In this document: positions 6,571 to 9,866 of the stretch, piece by piece
Numbering within the stretch: the stretch's first letter is position 1
How the letters are laid out: the number at the start of each line of letters is the position of its first letter
NCBI GenBank assembly: GCA_937995275.1
Contig: CALKKN010000052.1
Location: 1 to 9,866, forward strand
DNA: 9,866 bases
Source: an uncultured Lysobacterales bacterium
GTDB lineage: Bacteria > Pseudomonadota > Gammaproteobacteria > Xanthomonadales > SZUA-36
Direction of reading: 5' to 3'
Translations under genes and position numbers: made by a program
Notes under the pieces: model-generated
What the model was told of the DNA's origin: nothing
Databases searched by the model: none
Seen by the model: the letters and a program-made list of their open reading frames with translations, nothing else

Positions 6571-6976
6571 CGTCGGGGCAGTCGAGCCCCCGTTGGCCGC
6601 GGCGACCTTCGCGTTTTCCGGCGCGCTCCTGCTTCAGCTCCTCGAGCGTTGCGATCTGTTCAGGGGTCAGGATCGCAAGGATTTCAGCTTCGGTGGTCTG
6701 GCGCAGCGCGCAGATCTCGGGCTGATATGCGTCCATGGCCTCGGCATGCAGCGCCTCGCGTTCGGCTTCCGCCGCCTGCAGGACGTCCAGCAATTGCTGT
6801 TCCTGCTGATCGCTCAGGTCCAGCGCCTGGTCCAGGTGCGCCAGTTTCTGCGCCGCGCCGGGCGGCCCGTGGTGCCACTGCCGGTCGAGGCGCTCGTTCT
6901 GAGCCAGTGCCAGACCGGCGGTCAGCATAACGGCCAGAAACAGGGTCGCGACAATTACGGGTTTTTTGCGGTTCAT
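6560..6976 (-). CDS. Spy/CpxP-like periplasmic stress chaperone
   Basis: The 138-residue protein has a clear signal peptide: basic MNRKK, a hydrophobic core to about residue 22, and a likely cut after Ala25 (LALA-Q). The mature part is helical, rich in Gln, Glu, Ala and Leu. It carries the two LTxxQ-type motifs of the Spy/CpxP family: LSDQQ (54-58) and LTPEQ (103-107). Family members are periplasmic chaperones or sensor modulators that damp envelope stress. A short HHGPPG stretch (35-40) precedes the first helix, and the tail is Arg/Gly-rich then acidic. Two cysteines (89 and 133) are present; E. coli Spy, as I recall, has none. ATG 6976 is fixed by a perfect GGAGG five bases upstream; an ATG at 6988 would only add MEET before the signal peptide. 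It is divergent from baeS-baeR. In E. coli spy is a BaeR target, which supports the call. CpxP or a metal-resistance homologue remains possible. Confidence 0.85.
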   Translation of the reverse strand: MNRKKPVIVATLFLAVMLTAGLALAQNERLDRQWHHGPPGAAQKLAHLDQALDLSDQQEQQLLDVLQAAEAEREALHAEAMDAYQPEICALRQTTEAEILAILTPEQIATLEELKQERAGKREGRRGQRGLDCPDEDG

Positions 6977-7143
6977 CGTTTCCTCCAATACCAGTGATGG
7001 GTCGCGGAGACATCGGGAAGGGGGTTCGCGACGTTCTCCACGGTTTGCATTCTCGGACCCGATTGCGGACCAAATGTGAAGAGAAAAAGAAGATTGGCGC
7101 TGAACTCTTGAACCAGAGGTGGCAGCGGAGGCAGCATGGGGGC
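6977..7143. promoter_or_regulatory. Divergent control region between the Spy-like gene and baeS, with two BaeR-box-like sequences
   Basis: I compared this region with the E. coli BaeR box as I remember it (TTTTTCTCCATDATTGGC). Plus-strand 7031-7048 (core TTCTCCACGGTTTGC) matches at 12 of 18 positions. On the minus strand, 7088-7070 reads TTTTTCTCTTCACATTTGG and fits well if two extra bases are allowed after TTTTTCTC. The two sites face opposite ways about 21 bp apart, as expected if BaeR drives both genes. A 6-bp inverted repeat, GTCGCG (7001-7006)/CGCGAC (7027-7032), lies nearer the chaperone gene. I found no convincing sigma70 -10 box on either strand. Confidence 0.45.
6982..6986 (-). promoter_or_regulatory. 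Ribosome-binding site fixing the Spy-like start
   Basis: The minus strand reads GGAGG-AAACG-ATG, a perfect Shine-Dalgarno with 5-base spacing to ATG 6976. It rules in this start over the ATG at 6988, which lies upstream of the site. Confidence 0.85.
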
Positions 7144-7147
7144 ATGA
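7136..7147 (+). CDS. Three-codon mini-ORF abutting baeS (possible leader or translational coupler)
   Basis: GGAGG (7127-7131) is followed after four bases by ATG GGG GCA TGA. This encodes Met-Gly-Ala, and its TGA overlaps the baeS ATG as ATGA (7144-7147). The best Shine-Dalgarno upstream of baeS therefore serves this ORF, and baeS itself is 12 bases from it. Coupled re-initiation is possible. Chance is equally possible in such GC-rich DNA. Confidence 0.25.
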   Translation: MGA

Positions 7148-8598
7148 AAGGCCTGCTCGCCAAGATTCTGGCCGCCCAGATACTCAGCGTGTTGCTGGCA
7201 CTGCTGGTCATGGTGATCGCCGCGCGCGTCAGCCTTCAGCAGGGATTCATCGATTTCCTGGAGCGGCAGGAGGCGGTCGTCCTGGCCGACCTGGGTCCGG
7301 CGCTGGCCCACATCTACGAGACGCAGGGCGGCTGGGACTTCCTGATCGACAGGCCGAACCACTGGCAGCGAATCCTGCGCCACAATCCAGCCATGCAGCA
7401 GGAAGGCGGTCCGCCGGGTCCGCCTCCCGGAGGTCGAAGATCCCGCCCGTTTGCGGGCGGCCCGCCCAGCCCACTCGCGGTCGAACAGCAATTGCGTTGG
7501 CTGCGGACCCTGGATCGACTGAAGCTCCGCGACCGGCTGTTCCTGCTGGACGGGGAGCGGGCATGGGTGGCGGGCGCCAGGGACGTCGGGCCGGAGGGGC
7601 GAACGCTGGCCCCGGTGGAAGCCGAGGGGGCAATCGTCGGCTGGATCGGCTTCGCGCCCATGGACCGCTTCCGGCCGCCCGAAGTCGACCGGTACCTGGG
7701 CGGCCAGCTCCGCACGCTCACGCTCTCCCTGCTGCTGGCATTGGGGCTGGCGGCTGGTCTGGGCCTGCTGCTCGCCCGCCACCTCAGCCGGCCCGTGCGG
7801 GAACTCGAGGATACGGTGCGGGCCCTGACCCACGGAAACTTCGACCAGCGAGCAGCGGTCACCAGTGGCGACGAGATTGGCGGTCTGGCGGTTGGCATCA
7901 ATCGCCTGGCGGAAACGCTCGAAAAGAACCGCTCCTCAAGGCAGCGCTGGATGGCGGAGATCGCCCACGAGCTGCGTACGCCGGTCGCGATCCTGAAGGG
8001 CGAGATCGAAGCACTCACCGACGGCGTGCGCGCTCCCGACGAACGGGCCATGGCCTCCCTGCGCGAGGAAATCGAGCAGCTTTCGGTCCTGGTCGACGAT
8101 CTGCAGACCCTGGCGCTGGCGGACGCCGGGGCCCTGAACCTGCGCCGTGAGTCGGTGGAACTCGCTGCACTGGTCCGGCAGGTGGCCGAATCATTCGCCG
8201 GGCGCTTTGCGGCGCGCGACATATCGGTCAAACTGGACCTGCCCGAGCCGATCGACGTCCTGGCCGACGCCCAGCGACTGCGCCAGCTTCTGCAAAATTT
8301 GCTGGAAAACAGCTCCCGGTATGTCGAGAGCGGAGGTCGGGTACGCATAGGATTGACCCGCGGGGCCGGGGACGCGCAGTTGACCGTCGAGGACAGCGGG
8401 CCCGGGGTGGGTGAGGCGCAGATGGCCTTGCTGTTCGAGCGCTTCTACCGGCTGGAGCGGGGGCGCTCGCGCGCCGGCGGCGGCAGCGGCCTCGGCCTGG
8501 CCATCTGCAGAAACATCGTCGAGGCGCATGGTGGTGAGATTCGCGCCGTGAGGAGTCCGCTCGGCGGGCTCGGCATCCAGGTCCGGATACCCGTATGA
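7144..8598 (+). CDS. baeS: Envelope-stress sensor histidine kinase BaeS
   Basis: This inner-membrane sensor kinase has 484 residues (E. coli BaeS 467) and resembles BaeS along its length. TM1 is about 8-27, followed by VSLQQGFIDFLE, like E. coli ISFERGFIDYI. The periplasmic sensor covers about 30-188 and includes a Pro/Gly/Arg-rich stretch (88-110). TM2 is about 190-211, then a HAMP domain (about 212-265). The dimerisation domain carries the H-box HELRTP with phospho-acceptor His275. The ATPase domain has the N-box NLLENSSRY (385-393), G1 DSGPG (417-421), F-box FERFYR (431-436) and G2 GGGSGLGLA (445-453). ATG 7144 is chosen because TM1 starts directly after it; the open frame back to GTG 6994 would add 50 polar residues and run through the control region. 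The stop overlaps baeR as ATGA, so the pair is coupled. The divergent Spy-like gene is a likely target. Confidence 0.9.
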   Translation: MKGLLAKILAAQILSVLLALLVMVIAARVSLQQGFIDFLERQEAVVLADLGPALAHIYETQGGWDFLIDRPNHWQRILRHNPAMQQEGGPPGPPPGGRRSRPFAGGPPSPLAVEQQLRWLRTLDRLKLRDRLFLLDGERAWVAGARDVGPEGRTLAPVEAEGAIVGWIGFAPMDRFRPPEVDRYLGGQLRTLTLSLLLALGLAAGLGLLLARHLSRPVRELEDTVRALTHGNFDQRAAVTSGDEIGGLAVGINRLAETLEKNRSSRQRWMAEIAHELRTPVAILKGEIEALTDGVRAPDERAMASLREEIEQLSVLVDDLQTLALADAGALNLRRESVELAALVRQVAESFAGRFAARDISVKLDLPEPIDVLADAQRLRQLLQNLLENSSRYVESGGRVRIGLTRGAGDAQLTVEDSGPGVGEAQMALLFERFYRLERGRSRAGGGSGLGLAICRNIVEAHGGEIRAVRSPLGGLGIQVRIPV

Positions 8599-9293
8599 AC
8601 GAGTTACCCATGGACGACGGACAACGCTGCATACTGATCGTCGAGGACGAGCCCAAGATCGCCGCCCTGCTCGCCGATTATCTGCAAGCTCACGGCGGCT
8701 ACCGGACGCGCATCGTAAACCGGGGCGACGAGGCGCTGGACGAATTCCGGCGGGCTCCCCCCGACCTGGTCTTGCTGGACCTGATGCTGCCGGGCCTGGA
8801 CGGCATCGAGGTGTGTAAGCGGCTGCGGGCGGAAAGCTCGGTGCCCATCATCATGGTCACGGCCCGGGTGGAGGAAATCGACCGGTTGCTGGGGCTGGAA
8901 CTGGGCGCTGACGATTACGTCTGTAAGCCGTTCTCGCCACGCGAGGTAGTGGCCAGGGTTAAGGCTGTTTTACGTAGGAGCAGTCTTTCGGAAGCCGACC
9001 TGGGCGAACCCGGTCTGCAAATCGACAGTGAACGTTTTGTGGCGAGCTACAAGGGCAAGCCGCTCGACCTTACGCCGGTGGAGTTCGCGCTGCTGAGGTC
9101 CCTGCACGCCAAACCGGGGCGGGTGTTCAGCCGCGAGCAACTGATGGACCTGATGTACTCCGATTACCGCGTCGTCAGTGACCGCGCCGTGGATGCCCAT
9201 GTGAAAAACCTGCGCCGCAAACTCACGGCTGCCGCGCCGGACGTGGAACTGATCGAATCGGTGTACGGCCTCGGCTACCGGTACGCGCCCTGA
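8595..9293 (+). CDS. baeR: Response regulator BaeR (OmpR/PhoB family)
   Basis: This 232-residue cytoplasmic transcription factor is presumably phosphorylated by BaeS. The N-terminal MNELPMDD is strikingly like E. coli BaeR (MTELPIDE). The receiver domain (about 10-127) has the acidic pair Glu17/Asp18 (ILIVEDEP), phospho-acceptor Asp62 (LLDLMLPGLDG), Thr89 (IIMVTA) and Lys111 (CKPFSPREVVARVK). EEIDRLLGLELGADDY (93-108) is nearly identical to E. coli. The C-terminal winged helix (about 140-232) contains LDLTPVEFALL, PGRVFSREQL, DYRVVSDRAVDAHVKNLRRKL (recognition helix) and VYGLGYRY. Start ATG 8595 overlaps the baeS stop (ATGA). By comparison with E. coli it should activate the Spy-like gene, probably its own operon, and perhaps efflux genes outside the window. 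All motifs are intact. Confidence 0.93.
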   Translation: MNELPMDDGQRCILIVEDEPKIAALLADYLQAHGGYRTRIVNRGDEALDEFRRAPPDLVLLDLMLPGLDGIEVCKRLRAESSVPIIMVTARVEEIDRLLGLELGADDYVCKPFSPREVVARVKAVLRRSSLSEADLGEPGLQIDSERFVASYKGKPLDLTPVEFALLRSLHAKPGRVFSREQLMDLMYSDYRVVSDRAVDAHVKNLRRKLTAAAPDVELIESVYGLGYRYAP

Positions 9294-9295
9294 CA

Positions 9296-9326
9296 GAGCG
9301 CGCTCAGGAACAGTGCCTGGCGGCAC
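9296..9326 (+). terminator. Palindrome and small hairpin downstream of baeR, no U-tract
   Basis: A perfect 10-bp palindrome, GAGCGCGCTC (9296-9305), begins two bases after the baeR stop. It is followed by GTGCC-TGGC-GGCAC (9313-9326), a 5-bp stem with a 4-base loop. No run of T follows (AATCC), so this is at best a transcript-end structure or a weak, factor-dependent terminator. Confidence 0.3.
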
Positions 9327-9336
9327 AATCCTACAC

Positions 9337-9368
9337 GCATTCGCGGCGCCTTCGCGCGTCCCGAATGC
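9337..9368 (+). repeat. 7-bp inverted repeat upstream of the DUF2845-type gene
   Basis: GCATTCG (9337-9343) and CGAATGC (9362-9368) are perfect inverted arms around 18 GC-rich bases. They end 23 bases before ATG 9392. They could form a leader hairpin or an operator. Confidence 0.3.
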
Positions 9369-9391
9369 CGCCCTCCAGGCACACTGGGTCC

Positions 9392-9700
9392 ATGCGGAAG
9401 ACCCAATGGCCATACCTGATAGTGCTCGTGGCGTCGCTGACGGTACCGTCCGGCGGGGACGCCGACAGTTACCGCTGCGGCCGCAAGCTGATACGGACAG
9501 GGGACACGTCTGCGGATGTGCTGCGGGTCTGCGGCCAACCCGAAGCCCGCGACCGCGGTCACGCAGACGTGCGTGCCGACGGCGTTTCGAAGAAGGTTTC
9601 CGTTGAACGCTGGCACTACCGGCAGAGTGCGCGCAGCCTTTCCCGGATCGTCAACATTCATCGCGGTCGAGTCGTGTCGATCGAGGTCGGTAGCCGTTAG
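9392..9700 (+). CDS. Small secreted DUF2845-type protein of unknown function
   Basis: The 102-residue product has a signal-peptide-like N-terminus: MRKTQ, a hydrophobic stretch to about residue 18 (YLIVLVASLTV), and a probable cut near Ala24 (GGDA-DS). The mature part follows the layout I associate with DUF2845: YRCGRKLIRTGDTSADVLRVCGQPE (27-51), with two cysteines (29, 47) that could form a disulfide, then VERWHY (71-76) and a closing strand pair SRIVNIHRGRVVSIEVG. The pattern GDT...VL..CG-P...W.Y...V.F..GR...IE is typical of this small exported family, whose function is unknown to me. ATG 9392 is preferred over ATG 9365 because the signal peptide begins there; the Shine-Dalgarno is weak. 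It starts 98 bp after baeR and could be read through from it, though hairpins lie between. It converges on the amidase gene with 44 bp between stops. Confidence 0.75.
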   Translation: MRKTQWPYLIVLVASLTVPSGGDADSYRCGRKLIRTGDTSADVLRVCGQPEARDRGHADVRADGVSKKVSVERWHYRQSARSLSRIVNIHRGRVVSIEVGSR

Positions 9701-9744
9701 TGCTTCGACAGCATCTGGAATCACGTGATCTCACGAGTTGCGGG

Positions 9745-9866
9745 CTATGGGCTGGTGTCGCCTGATTCAAAGGGGCGCAAACCGATCGAGGCGAGCACGG
9801 TGTCCCAGGGGAACAGCGGTCCGGGATCGCGCTTGCGCCTGACCTCGACATCAGGCCTGTCAGAAG
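9745..9866 (-). CDS. Amidase_2-type N-acetylmuramoyl-L-alanine amidase (AmpD/AmiD-like), C-terminal end only
   Basis: The last 39 codons of a minus-strand gene enter from the right edge and end at TAG (9747-9745). The visible residues include RRKRDPGPLFPWDTVLASIGLRPF. The K-x-DPGP-LFPW pattern is the C-terminal signature of Amidase_2 proteins such as AmpD and AmiD. The Asp (visible residue 13) corresponds to the last zinc ligand, and the Lys two before it to a catalytic residue of Citrobacter AmpD (Lys162/Asp164). Such enzymes cut the lactyl-Ala amide bond of muropeptides, in the cytoplasm (AmpD) or at the outer membrane (AmiD). LFPW and the I-G ending recall AmiD slightly more. The usual IAPGRK/IAPDRK lead-in is replaced by VEVRRK, and the other ligands lie outside the window, so subfamily and activity cannot be settled. 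Confidence 0.6.
   Translation of the reverse strand, partial: SDRPDVEVRRKRDPGPLFPWDTVLASIGLRPFESGDTSP

Noticed and set aside
6994..7143. 50-residue N-terminal extension of BaeS from GTG 6994
   Set aside because: It is polar, unlike any BaeS N-terminus, and would fill the whole divergent control region. TM1 begins right after ATG 7144.
9720..9729. Perfect palindrome ATCACGTGAT between two convergent stops
   Set aside because: It is only 10 bp, lies away from any promoter and has no partner repeat; chance is sufficient.
9651..9851. 66-codon minus-strand frame at the right edge
   Set aside because: The neighbouring frame encodes the Amidase_2 C-terminus with a recognisable K-x-DPGP-LFPW motif, so this one is a shadow.

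Overview
This window looks like a piece of core chromosome from a GC-rich, non-enteric gammaproteobacterium. Three things suggest this. The GyrB and GlyQ/GlyS proteins are clearly gammaproteobacterial in type. The glyQ-glyS-(GmhB-like) block converging on gyrB resembles the oriC-proximal layout of Pseudomonas and relatives. A cmoA-cmoB pair is also present. I cannot place it more finely from sequence alone. No transposase, integrase, CRISPR array, tRNA or rRNA was seen.

Layout. (1) 1-816, plus strand: the 3' third of gyrB, cut by the window edge. (2) 837-4316, minus strand: glyQ (GTG start), glyS (ATGA overlap) and a degenerate GmhB-like HAD protein (GTG start overlapping the glyS stop). This is one translationally coupled unit that ends 20 bp from the gyrB stop. 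(3) 4451-4711, minus strand: a very short NfeD-type membrane protein with no soluble OB-fold domain. (4) 4844-6533, plus strand: cmoA and cmoB, which make and use carboxy-S-adenosyl-methionine to build cmo5U34 in tRNA. (5) 6560-9293: an envelope-stress module, with a Spy/CpxP-like periplasmic chaperone (minus) divergent from a BaeS sensor kinase and BaeR response regulator (plus). (6) 9392-9700, plus strand: a small secreted DUF2845-type protein. (7) 9745-9866, minus strand: the last 39 codons of an Amidase_2 (AmpD/AmiD-type) peptidoglycan amidase.

How the genes work together. glyQS charge tRNA-Gly, and cmoAB modify the wobble base of another tRNA subset, so both serve translation. The Spy-like/BaeSR trio is probably self-regulating. 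The 167-bp divergent region between chaperone and kinase holds two sequences, in opposite orientations, that partly match the E. coli BaeR box as I remember it. The secreted DUF2845 protein and the amidase continue an envelope theme, but nothing links them to BaeR by sequence.

Most of the window is well-understood housekeeping DNA, and I see no clear new multi-gene system. The points most worth a second look are the GmhB-like protein that has lost almost all HAD and zinc-site residues, the OB-less NfeD protein, the BaeR-type divergent regulatory region with a three-codon ORF abutting baeS, and several stop-codon-spanning or leader hairpins. Four of the ten genes appear to use non-ATG starts.
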